Position numbers and translations under genes: made by a program. Below are positions 9,275 to 17,141 of a stretch of 64,000 bases of DNA, piece by piece. The notes under the pieces were generated by a model. The model searched no databases. It was given only the letters and a program-made list of their open reading frames with translations, and was not told where the DNA came from. Within the stretch, counting starts at the first letter, position 1. Every line of letters starts with the position of its first letter. Origin of the DNA: GCA-002282575 sp964646525 (GTDB lineage: Bacteria; Pseudomonadota; Gammaproteobacteria; Thiomicrospirales; Thiomicrospiraceae); NCBI GenBank assembly GCA_964646525.1, contig CAZYER010000002.1:1-64000 (forward strand). The letters are read 5' to 3'.

Positions 9275-9510
9275 TATTTATGCTCCAATGTGCGAATTAA
9301 ACCCAGCACTCGAAAATGCAACCATATGGCCAATGCAGATAAACCGAGCATAGACGACAATGCAAGTCCTGCTAACACATCAGCTTTATCATAAACAGCA
9401 AACCAAGCGACAACAGCAGCTAAAAGCGTAACCACAAGAGTCCACATAGACTTATAAAAACCAATCAGTTCTTTTTGCTTTTCGAGCCTGGATAATTCTT
9501 GAATTGTCAT
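9274..9510 (-). CDS. Small two-TM membrane protein
   Basis: 78 aa from ATG at 9510 (MTIQELSRLEKQKELIGFYK...). I chose this start because it lies just after the upstream stop (9518-9520); a longer frame reaching 9567 would overlap that gene by 50 bases. Two hydrophobic helices (about residues 21-39 and 46-65) follow an N-terminal charged helix; the tail is charged. No recognised enzyme motif. Coupled to the 30-residue gene downstream, suggesting a two-component membrane pair. Confidence 0.7.
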   Translation of the reverse strand: MTIQELSRLEKQKELIGFYKSMWTLVVTLLAAVVAWFAVYDKADVLAGLALSSMLGLSALAIWLHFRVLGLIRTLEHK

Positions 9511-9517
9511 GGTGAGA

Positions 9518-11290
9518 TTATACCCCATCGACATGCGTTTGTAGCCAAAGTTCGAGCAAAGCGGCATGCCAGAGTTTAGAGCCCAAAATCGCGGTATAGT
9601 GTTTATCGGGTTCTTTTAATAACAATTCAAGGTAGTCGCGATTAAACAACCCTCGCTCGCTCGCGGCACGACTGTTAAGAATATCGGCCATAAAATCATA
9701 AAAGGCACCGCGAACAAACTTGAGTGCTGGCATAGGGAAATAGCCTTTTTTACGGTCGATAACGGCATCGGGCAAGCGTCCGCGCGACAAGGCTTTGAGC
9801 GGATATTTTCCCTCATCACGCAATTTGAATTCGGGTGGCAGAGTCATCGCATATTCAATGAGATGATGATCCATAAACGGCGTTCTGGCTTCTAGTCCCC
9901 ACGCCATGGTCATATTATCGACGCGTTTAACGGGGTCATCGACAATCAGCGTGGTGCTGTCAAAACGCAACACTTGGTCGAGGTAGGTATCTGCACCTGC
10001 CTGGCTGAGCATATCGCGCACATAGTCACCCGTCACATCACCGACATGGTAGCGCGGATTAACGGCGCGCAACCATTCATCATGCGTGCGGTCGAAATAA
10101 CGACTGGCAAAGCGATTCAGTGTGTCTTCACCTTCGGCGGCGTGCATTTGCGGATACCAAAAATAACCACCGAACACCTCATCCGCACCCTGCCCGCTTT
10201 GCACCACTTTAATGCTTTTACTCACCTGCTCCGATAACAAGTAAAATGCCACCGCATCTTGCGCTACCATCGGTTCCGACATTTGCGCAACCGCTTCGGG
10301 CAAACGCGGTAACACCTGCGCATTCGGCACGAGAATTTTGTGATGATCGGTGGCGTAACGCGCCACCACCTGATCGGAATATTCAAATTCACTGCCCATT
10401 TCTTCAGGCGTGTCTTCAAACCCAATCGAATAGGTTGGGATATGACTCGCACCCAGTTCGGCAAGCAAGGCAACAATCAAACTCGAATCTAATCCACCTG
10501 AAAGCAACACACCGACAGGCACATCGGCATTCATGCGTTTTTGAATGGCGTTTTTCAGATGATAGAGCGTGCCTTCGAGCATTTCCGCTTCCGACACAGC
10601 TTTTGCGGGACGCTGTGCACTGAGTGACCAATAACGACGTTTTTCGATCTTTCCGTTGGCTGATACCATCATCCAGTGTGCGGGTTCGAGCTTACGAATG
10701 GATTGGATGAGTGTACGTGGCGCTGGCACTACCGCATGCAAGGTCATTAAATGATGCAAGGCAATCGGATCGAGGCTTTTATCAATATCACCACTTGCCA
10801 ATAAAGCCTGAGATGACGAGGCAAAGCGAATGCCGCTATCATCTAGCGTGTAGTAAAAGGGTTTGATGCCGAAACGATCACGGCACATAAACAGCTTTTG
10901 CACACTCGCATCCCAAATGGCAAAGGCGAACATGCCATCGAAATGCTGCACACAATCTAAGCCCCATTGTCGGAAACCTTTGAGGATAATCTCAGTATCG
11001 GAATGCGACTGAAAACGATGCCCGTAGCCTTCGAGCTGTTGGCGCAATTCGGGATAATTGTAAATGCAGCCATTAAAGACCAAACTCAACTCGCCATCGA
11101 GCATGGGTTGATGCCCTGCACTACTCAAATCAATAATCGATAAACGACGTTGACCCAAAGCGACACTGCCTTGCGCCCACACGCCTTCATCGTCAGGACC
11201 ACGACGCGCTAACTTATCCAGCATCGGACGCATCACTTGTTCTGCTGCAGGAGCACCGTTAAATCGTAAATCGCCACAAATTCCGCACAT
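9518..11290 (-). CDS. Asparagine-synthase-like amidotransferase (N-acetylglutaminylglutamine amidotransferase type)
   Basis: 590 aa from ATG at 11290, chosen because mature MCGICGDLRF exposes the class II glutaminase Cys and lies 2 bases after the helicase stop. An N-terminal glutaminase domain (RRGPDDEGVW, SIIDLS, FNGCIYNYPELR) is followed by a synthetase domain with the PP-loop LSGGLDSS. The segments HAVVPAPRTL, SEPMVAQDAVAFYLLSEQV, VVQSGQGADEVFGGY, DDPVKRVDNMTMAWGLEART and DRKKGYFPMPALK match the family that amidates N-acetylglutaminylglutamine, an osmoprotective dipeptide, better than AsnB. The usual partner synthetase gene is not in this window. Plain asparagine synthetase remains an alternative. 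Confidence 0.75.
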   Translation of the reverse strand: MCGICGDLRFNGAPAAEQVMRPMLDKLARRGPDDEGVWAQGSVALGQRRLSIIDLSSAGHQPMLDGELSLVFNGCIYNYPELRQQLEGYGHRFQSHSDTEIILKGFRQWGLDCVQHFDGMFAFAIWDASVQKLFMCRDRFGIKPFYYTLDDSGIRFASSSQALLASGDIDKSLDPIALHHLMTLHAVVPAPRTLIQSIRKLEPAHWMMVSANGKIEKRRYWSLSAQRPAKAVSEAEMLEGTLYHLKNAIQKRMNADVPVGVLLSGGLDSSLIVALLAELGASHIPTYSIGFEDTPEEMGSEFEYSDQVVARYATDHHKILVPNAQVLPRLPEAVAQMSEPMVAQDAVAFYLLSEQVSKSIKVVQSGQGADEVFGGYFWYPQMHAAEGEDTLNRFASRYFDRTHDEWLRAVNPRYHVGDVTGDYVRDMLSQAGADTYLDQVLRFDSTTLIVDDPVKRVDNMTMAWGLEARTPFMDHHLIEYAMTLPPEFKLRDEGKYPLKALSRGRLPDAVIDRKKGYFPMPALKFVRGAFYDFMADILNSRAASERGLFNRDYLELLLKEPDKHYTAILGSKLWHAALLELWLQTHVDGV

Positions 11291-11292
11291 AA

Positions 11293-13479
11293 TCAACTCC
11301 AACTCAGAGACGGATGATCCGCTTTCAACCACCGCACGCCATCACTAAACATGACCTCTATTTTATCACCGTTACACGACATGAGCAGACCCGCACCAAA
11401 CTTATCATGCTGCAATCGCGTGCCTTGTTGCAAAACCGCTTTGGCACTCAGGCGTTCAGTTCGCTGTTGTGCTTGCAAATAAGTGTTCGCAATACGAACA
11501 TCAGTAGCTTGCGGCAACAGCCTTGTTTCACCATGCAAATAAGCACCTAACTGCTGACACAAGTGTAAATTGCTTTCCGCCAAGAAACGGCAATTCTGTC
11601 CCGCACTCTTAGCTGTCTCACCTTTTTGCCACAAGGCATCTAATATACTGGCATCGGGCAGACACAAGCTGAGTTGACGACGTGCACGCGTAATAGCGAC
11701 ATAAAACAAGCGACGCTCTTCATGCAGTAATGCTTCAACTTCACTGGCTTTTTGACTGGGGAAAGCGCCTTCTTGTAGCCCCGCAACCAATACCGCATCC
11801 CATTCTCGACCTTTGACACGATGAATGGTGGTTAAACTGACTGCATCGGGCTGTTGCGTTCCTAGCAGCGCATCTTGACGCAGTGATTGCCAATAAGCCA
11901 AGGCTTCAGCCGCTGACATCTGTGGCGAAATAGCATCACGCAAAGCACGAATAACGCCCAACTGTAACTCACCTTGCGCCACCGAACTAGACAACTTTTC
12001 TAACCGATTGGTCGCATCCGTTTCTTGCAAAAAACGGGTTATTAAGCCTTGTGCCGATAACTCACGCCAAGCACCCGAAATCAGCTGATGCCACACCGAC
12101 GCTCTTGCTTGCCAATGCTTTTTCAACCAAGCACGTTCTTCGGGTAATGCTTCAATCGCATCAACCACCGCTTCGGGTTGTGCCACCGATAATTGCACCA
12201 AACGCTCTCGCTGAACCTTAGCCATACCTAAGGGTGGCAGTTGCCAAAAAGCATTCAACCACTGCCAGCGCGATTCAGTAGTTTCTTGCCACAACGCCCC
12301 TGTCGCCAACATCAGTAACGCCATTAAGCCTTGTGTCGTCGGCACATCCCAGACGCTGCGCTCCCCCAATAACCGATAAGGAATTTTAGCTTGCAATAAA
12401 GCCAATTCAATGGGAGCCGCTTGCACCCATAAGCGCACCAATACCGCTGCAGCGGACCAGTCATGTCCATCAGCATGCCACTGGGTTAGTGCACGCACAA
12501 CCTCTGTTGCTTCATGACCTATAAGACACTGAATATGCGTGTGTTGTGATGTTTCAGTTGCCAATACCGCTTGTCTATCCGACCAAGGATTAGCATCGAT
12601 GGCATGATTAGCCAACAACGCTAAACTATGACCAAAACGAAAACTATGTGGTAAATGATAGGTGGTCGCATTGCTAAAATCTTGCACAAAGCGTTGCGCT
12701 AAAAAATCAGGATTAGCACCGCGCCAAGTATAAATACACTGGTCAACATCGCCTACCACCATCACTTGAGCACGCTCTCCCGCAAGCCAATGCAAAAGCA
12801 CATGTTGCACTTCATTCACATCTTGGTATTCATCAACCAACAAATAATCGAGGTGATTAGCGAACCCATCCTGCAGGGTAGGATGCTGTGACAATAAGCG
12901 CCAAGGCTCATAGAGCATATCGGTAAAAAACCACACTTTTGCTTGCGCTTGCAATTGTTCAAGCTGACGAATGGCCGGAGCTAAACTGCGCATCCCCTCT
13001 GGTAAAATTGTTAAAGACAAATCCAAAGGACTCGCCAAGCCTTTCACCCACTCCAACGCCTGACCTAGGTTTTCCAACTGTTCTTGATCTAACTGACACA
13101 AGCGTAAGGCTTCACGTTTTAACGCCGTTTCTTGCCCACCCGATGCTAAACGCCAAGCGGGTGCTTTGCCTTGCGCCATCAGTCGCTGCAATAACTTCCA
13201 ACCCAACGCATGAAAGGTTTGTACCCTAACGTCATTCGCGCCAATGGCTGACTCTAATCGGTGACGAAAATCATCGGCCGCTTCGCGGTTATAAGTTAGT
13301 ACTCGGATGCGTTTTGCTACTGCCCCCTGGTCGAGTAACCAAGCAATACGCACAATTAACATGCGCGTTTTACCCGCACCCGCCACGGCTAACACACGAG
13401 CGTGACCTTGGGCATGACAAGCGGCAGCTTGTTGTTCTGGGGTTAATAGAGCTTGATGAGCAGTAAACAAAAGTGACAC
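11293..13479 (-). CDS. UvrD/Rep-family superfamily 1 DNA helicase
   Basis: 728 aa ATP-dependent 3'-5' helicase. Motif I AVAGAGKTRML lies near residue 32, motif II is LVDEYQDVNEVQ, motif III GDVDQCIYTWRGANP, motif V TTIHRVKGREWDAV and motif VI EERRLFYVAITRARRQL. A C-terminal small domain (RLQHDKFGAGLLM...) resembles the UvrD/PcrA tail. Probably DNA repair or replication restart. I cannot tell which UvrD paralogue it is. Ends 2 bases before the amidotransferase start and diverges from argD. Confidence 0.88.
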   Translation of the reverse strand: MSLLFTAHQALLTPEQQAAACHAQGHARVLAVAGAGKTRMLIVRIAWLLDQGAVAKRIRVLTYNREAADDFRHRLESAIGANDVRVQTFHALGWKLLQRLMAQGKAPAWRLASGGQETALKREALRLCQLDQEQLENLGQALEWVKGLASPLDLSLTILPEGMRSLAPAIRQLEQLQAQAKVWFFTDMLYEPWRLLSQHPTLQDGFANHLDYLLVDEYQDVNEVQHVLLHWLAGERAQVMVVGDVDQCIYTWRGANPDFLAQRFVQDFSNATTYHLPHSFRFGHSLALLANHAIDANPWSDRQAVLATETSQHTHIQCLIGHEATEVVRALTQWHADGHDWSAAAVLVRLWVQAAPIELALLQAKIPYRLLGERSVWDVPTTQGLMALLMLATGALWQETTESRWQWLNAFWQLPPLGMAKVQRERLVQLSVAQPEAVVDAIEALPEERAWLKKHWQARASVWHQLISGAWRELSAQGLITRFLQETDATNRLEKLSSSVAQGELQLGVIRALRDAISPQMSAAEALAYWQSLRQDALLGTQQPDAVSLTTIHRVKGREWDAVLVAGLQEGAFPSQKASEVEALLHEERRLFYVAITRARRQLSLCLPDASILDALWQKGETAKSAGQNCRFLAESNLHLCQQLGAYLHGETRLLPQATDVRIANTYLQAQQRTERLSAKAVLQQGTRLQHDKFGAGLLMSCNGDKIEVMFSDGVRWLKADHPSLSWS

Positions 13480-13584
13480 AAGGAACCATGATCATAATGA
13501 ATTAAATGTCGTCATTATCGCAGAAAGCCCTGCTCAGTCATAACTTAGCTTAACAATAATGCTACCTTGTCATCTAAGTGTCAC

Positions 13585-13613
13585 TTGATTTTTAAGGGCA
13601 TTTTAGGTAACAT
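13585..13613 (+). promoter_or_regulatory. Candidate argD promoter
   Basis: TTGATT (13585-13590), a 17-base spacer and TAACAT (13608-13613). Transcription would begin just before the terminator-like hairpin at 13619. The helicase gene diverges from here, and no plus-strand gene lies upstream. Confidence 0.4.
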
Positions 13614-13618
13614 TAGCC

Positions 13619-13644
13619 AAGCAGTCATTTAAGGCTGCTTTTTT
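13619..13644 (+). terminator. Terminator-like hairpin in argD leader
   Basis: An 8-bp stem (AAGCAGTC / GGCTGCTT) with a 6-base loop runs directly into six T. No plus-strand gene ends upstream, so it cannot be an ordinary end-of-gene terminator. Placed between the candidate promoter and argD, it could attenuate argDF transcription. A short ARG-box-like operator was not identified. Confidence 0.5.
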
Positions 13645-13670
13645 GTTTCGAGCACACGGACGGGATCACC

Positions 13671-14855
13671 ATGAGCCATTTAATGCCCACCTACAGTCGC
13701 CTACCAGTGACCTTCACACACGGTGAAGGGGTTTGGTTATGGGATGATCAAAACAACCGCTACCTAGATGCCATCAGTGGTATCGCCGTGTGCAACCTCG
13801 GACATTGTCACCCTGCTATCACGCAAGCCATTTGTCAGCAAGCAGGTCAGCTAGTACATACATCGAACCTTTACCAGATTGAACGTCAAGAAGTATTAGG
13901 CGATGCGCTGGTTGAAGCGTCGGGTATGGATAAAGTATTCTTTTGTAATTCAGGCACTGAAGCAAACGAAGCGGCGATTAAATTGGCGCGTTTGTACGGT
14001 CACAAAAAAGGCATTGAACTACCCACCATTGTGGTGATGGAGAACAGTTTCCACGGTCGAACCATGGCGGCATTAACTGCCACAGGCAATGAGAAAATTA
14101 AAGAAGGCTTCGGCCCCATGCTTGAAGGTTTCTTACGTGTTCCTTATAACGACATTAACGCCATTGAACAAGCTTTTGCCAGTAATGCCAATATTGTGGC
14201 CGTACTGGTGGAGCCAGTTCAAGGTGAAGGTGGCGTACTACCTGCCGACCCCACATGGTGTCAGCGTTTACGCGATCTTTGTCAAACGCACGATGCCTTA
14301 ATGATGATTGATGAAGTGCAAACGGGTATTGGTCGTACAGGCAAACTCTTTGCCTTTCAACATCACCACTTCCTACCCGATGTGGTCACTTTAGCTAAAG
14401 GTTTAGGTAATGGTATGCCCATTGGTGCGATGATGACTCGCGGCAAAGCTGCTGAGGTGTTCGCGCCTGGCAACCACGGCACCACCTTTGGGGGCAACCC
14501 GCTCGCTTGTGCTGCCGGATTAGCCGTACTCAACACCTTGAAACAACACCCTGAATACATCACTAACGCCACCGATCTTGGTGACAAGATGCGTGCTGAA
14601 TTCAGCCGTCGTTTAGCCGATTTGAACGGCATTAAGATTATCCGCGGCTTAGGCCTAATGATTGGTATTCAACTCGATCGCCCTTGTGCCGAACTGGTTA
14701 AGCGCGCGCTAGAAAAGCACCATTTACTCATTAACGTCACGCGTGGCGATACTGTTCGCCTATTACCGCCCTTGGTCATGACTCAGGACGATGCTGAACT
14801 GATTGTCAGCGGCGTTTGTGATGTAATCCGTGAATTTTTAAACACTAATGCGTAA
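13671..14855 (+). CDS. argD: Acetylornithine aminotransferase
   Basis: PLP-dependent transamination in arginine synthesis (and possibly N-succinyldiaminopimelate transamination in lysine synthesis). 394 aa. Shows FCNSGTEANEAAIKLAR, NSFHGRTMAALTATGN, the MMIDEVQTGIGRTGKL Asp motif and TLAKGLGNGMPIGAM with the PLP-binding Lys, then NHGTTFGGNPLACAA. Followed 34 bases later by argF, giving a two-gene arginine unit. Confidence 0.95.
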   Translation: MSHLMPTYSRLPVTFTHGEGVWLWDDQNNRYLDAISGIAVCNLGHCHPAITQAICQQAGQLVHTSNLYQIERQEVLGDALVEASGMDKVFFCNSGTEANEAAIKLARLYGHKKGIELPTIVVMENSFHGRTMAALTATGNEKIKEGFGPMLEGFLRVPYNDINAIEQAFASNANIVAVLVEPVQGEGGVLPADPTWCQRLRDLCQTHDALMMIDEVQTGIGRTGKLFAFQHHHFLPDVVTLAKGLGNGMPIGAMMTRGKAAEVFAPGNHGTTFGGNPLACAAGLAVLNTLKQHPEYITNATDLGDKMRAEFSRRLADLNGIKIIRGLGLMIGIQLDRPCAELVKRALEKHHLLINVTRGDTVRLLPPLVMTQDDAELIVSGVCDVIREFLNTNA

Positions 14856-14889
14856 CTGCATTAAAAACAACTAACTACGATGTAACTTT

Positions 14890-15810
14890 ATGACTTTACC
14901 GATTAGACATTTCCGTACCCTGCTCGATTGCACTACAGATGAACTAAACTATCTGGTGCAACGTGGTATCACCCTAAAAACGTGGCGCAACCAAGGCAAG
15001 GTACATGAACCCCTCGTTGGCAAAGTTATGACCATGATTTTCGAAAAGTCATCAACACGTACCCGAATTTCCTTTGAAGCAGGCATGGCTCAGTTAGGTG
15101 GTCATGCCATTTTCATTTCACCTCGTGATAGCCAACTCAGTCGCGGTGAGCCCTTAGAAGATACGGCTAAAGTCGTTTCGCGCATGACCGATATTGTCAT
15201 GATTCGCACCTTTGGTCAGGATATTGTTGAACGTTTCGCGCAACACTCTAAAGTACCTGTTATTAATGGACTAACAGATCTTCATCACCCTTGCCAAGTC
15301 TTAGCGGATGTCATGACTTTTGTTGAACAACGCGGCAGCATTGCTGGCAAAACAGTGCTATGGATTGGTGATGGTTACAACATGTGCCATTCTTTCATGC
15401 ACGCCGCCAAGCAATTTGGTTTTCATATTCGTGTTTGCACCCCCGAAGGCTATGAGCCTAACGCTGAAGTGCAAGCCGAATGCGAAGGCAGCTTCAGTTT
15501 GCACCGCGATCCACTGTCGGCAGCGCAAGGCGTTGACTTAGTGGTAACCGATGTGTGGACCAGTATGGGCTGTGAAGCGGAAACCGAAGAGCGTCATGCT
15601 AAGTTTTTCCCTTACCAAGTCACAACTGAGATCATGGCAGCGGCAGGAAAACAGGCTTTATTCATGCATTGCCTACCCGCTCATCGCGGTGAAGAAGTTG
15701 CTAGCGATGTGATCGATGGTGAGCAAAGTGTGGTGTGGGATGAAGCGGAAAACCGTTTACATGCACAAAAAGCACTAATGGAGTTCTTGCTGTTAGGGCA
15801 GCAAGCTTGA
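14890..15810 (+). CDS. argF: Ornithine carbamoyltransferase
   Basis: Joins ornithine and carbamoyl phosphate to give citrulline. 306 aa. The carbamoyl-phosphate motif [13 protein letters not shown] is at about residues 53-65, [14 protein letters not shown] follows, then [11 protein letters not shown] and the ornithine-binding [12 protein letters not shown]. The Shine-Dalgarno is poor, so translation may depend partly on argD traffic. A strong terminator follows 18 bases after the stop. Confidence 0.95.
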   Translation: MTLPIRHFRTLLDCTTDELNYLVQRGITLKTWRNQGKVHEPLVGKVMTMIFEKSSTRTRISFEAGMAQLGGHAIFISPRDSQLSRGEPLEDTAKVVSRMTDIVMIRTFGQDIVERFAQHSKVPVINGLTDLHHPCQVLADVMTFVEQRGSIAGKTVLWIGDGYNMCHSFMHAAKQFGFHIRVCTPEGYEPNAEVQAECEGSFSLHRDPLSAAQGVDLVVTDVWTSMGCEAETEERHAKFFPYQVTTEIMAAAGKQALFMHCLPAHRGEEVASDVIDGEQSVVWDEAENRLHAQKALMEFLLLGQQA

Positions 15811-15828
15811 TAGCTGCTTCAGTGTTTT

Positions 15829-15858
15829 AAAAAAGCCCTTATTTATCGAGGGCTTTTT
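15829..15858 (+). terminator. Terminator after argF
   Basis: Inverted repeat AAAAAGCCCT / AGGGCTTTTT around a 9-base loop; A- and T-tracts on both sides would allow it to act in either direction. It lies between argF and the repeat that follows recR. Confidence 0.8.
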
Positions 15859-15880
15859 GTGGTTAGTCACAACGTCAGGT

Positions 15881-16150
15881 GGCAGCGCAATCCAGCTTAT
15901 CTAAAACCGTTATGAGCTGACAAAATGGCTAGGCGCAAGGCGCACAGAACAAGGAGTGTAGACTACTACATGACGCTGTTCGAGCACCGAAGCAACGACG
16001 CCAGAGGCAGCGCAATCAAACTTATCTAAAACCGTTATGAGCTGACAAAATGGCTAGGCGCAAGGCGCACAGAACAAGGAGTGTAGACTACTACATGACG
16101 CTGTTCGAGCACCGAAGCAACGACGCCAGATGGCAGCGCAATAGGTTTTA
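15881..16150. repeat. Tandem pair of about 125-bp palindromic repeat units
   Basis: Two near-identical units (15881-16005 and 16006-16131) and a partial third occupy the 337 bases between argF and recR. Each contains a core with GGAGTGTA and TACATGAC facing each other, plus ends that read TAAAACC on one side and GGTTTTA on the other. On the minus strand the array starts with the recR stop codon itself (TAAAACCTATTGCGC). Related copies lie at 26.1, 39.4 and 43 kb. No ORF is supported here. Likely a non-coding dispersed repeat or MITE-like element. Confidence 0.8.
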
Positions 16151-16729
16151 ATGTCGATGCAATAAAGCCTGCGCTAATGTCGCCCCATCCAACAACTCTA
16201 AACTCCCACCCATCGGCACTCCCTGCGCTAAACGACTGGTTTTAATCTGTGCCGCATCAGTGAGTTGCTGAATGTAGTAAGCAGTCGCCTCACCTTCCAT
16301 CGTTGGATTGGTAGCGATAATCACCTCTTCAATCACCCCTTCAGCCAAACGCTCGACCAACAAAGGTAAGCCCAATTCTTGCGGACCTAATCCATCTAAC
16401 GGCGACAACTGACCATGTAGCACGAAGTAAAGCCCTTTGTAGCTTCCCATTTGCTCAAAAGCCAACACATCTAAAGGGGATTCGACAATACACAACAAAC
16501 GCGCATCGCGCTCTTCATTAGCACACAAAGCGCAAACGACCGATTCACTTAAATCACGACAACGACTGCATTGACCTACGCCTGTTAAAGCCGCTTCAAG
16601 TGCCTTGGCCAATTCGACCGCTTGCTGACGCTTGTGTAGTAACAGACGATAAGCCATGCGCTGCGCACTTTTCGGACCAATACCAGGCAGTTGACGCAGT
16701 GCCTGTGTCAGTCGATTAAGTAACGACAT
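16148..16729 (-). CDS. recR: Recombination mediator protein RecR
   Basis: Acts with RecFO to load RecA at gaps. 193 aa, standard. N-terminal helix-hairpin-helix (LPGIGPKSAQRMAYRLL), a four-Cys zinc motif (CSRCRDLSESVVCALC), then a Toprim domain with CIVESPLDVLAFEQ and ATNPTMEGEATAYYI. Third gene of dnaX-ybaB-recR. Its TAA is also the first three bases of the palindromic repeat downstream. Confidence 0.96.
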   Translation of the reverse strand: MSLLNRLTQALRQLPGIGPKSAQRMAYRLLLHKRQQAVELAKALEAALTGVGQCSRCRDLSESVVCALCANEERDARLLCIVESPLDVLAFEQMGSYKGLYFVLHGQLSPLDGLGPQELGLPLLVERLAEGVIEEVIIATNPTMEGEATAYYIQQLTDAAQIKTSRLAQGVPMGGSLELLDGATLAQALLHRH

Positions 16730-16772
16730 GATTAAACGTCGCTTTTAAAACCAAACGAGAGCACAATCGATG

Positions 16773-17096
16773 TTAACCAAAAATATTACCTAAACCCGCT
16801 GGCAAGCCAGCTGTTAAACTGCCCATTTTTTCTGCGGTAACTTGCTCGACTTTACGGTTGGCGCTATTAATAGCAGCGGCAATTAAATCTTCTAACATTT
16901 CACGATCATCCATTAAGCTCTCGTCAATGGTCACCTTGATGGCCTCATGCTTACCGGTTAAGGTTACCTTAACCAAGCCACCGCCCGCTTCACCTTCCGC
17001 CGTCATCGCAGCCACTTCTGCCTGCAGTTGTTGCGCCTTCTCTTGCATTGCTTGGGCTTGCTTCATTAATTGACCCATTCCCGCTTTTCCGAACAT
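16773..17096 (-). CDS. ybaB: Nucleoid-associated protein YbaB/EbfC
   Basis: 107-aa DNA-binding dimer of the YbaB family. N terminus is Met/Gln rich ([20 protein letters not shown]), then [18 protein letters not shown] and [15 protein letters not shown], all typical. It lies 45 bases after dnaX and 43 before recR, the conserved order in many proteobacteria. Confidence 0.94.
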   Translation of the reverse strand: MFGKAGMGQLMKQAQAMQEKAQQLQAEVAAMTAEGEAGGGLVKVTLTGKHEAIKVTIDESLMDDREMLEDLIAAAINSANRKVEQVTAEKMGSLTAGLPAGLGNIFG

Positions 17097-17141
17097 GATT
17101 GGTTTCCTTATGATTAAGTGTAATATAATGTCAAGTGTGAT

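Noticed and set aside
10246..10623. 125-codon plus-strand ORF over the amidotransferase gene
   Set aside because: Antisense shadow of a strongly conserved coding frame; no ribosome site or recognisable motif.
15881..16150. CRISPR-like array
   Set aside because: Two adjacent copies of about 125 bases without regular short repeats and spacers; the unit is palindromic and recurs elsewhere as single copies.
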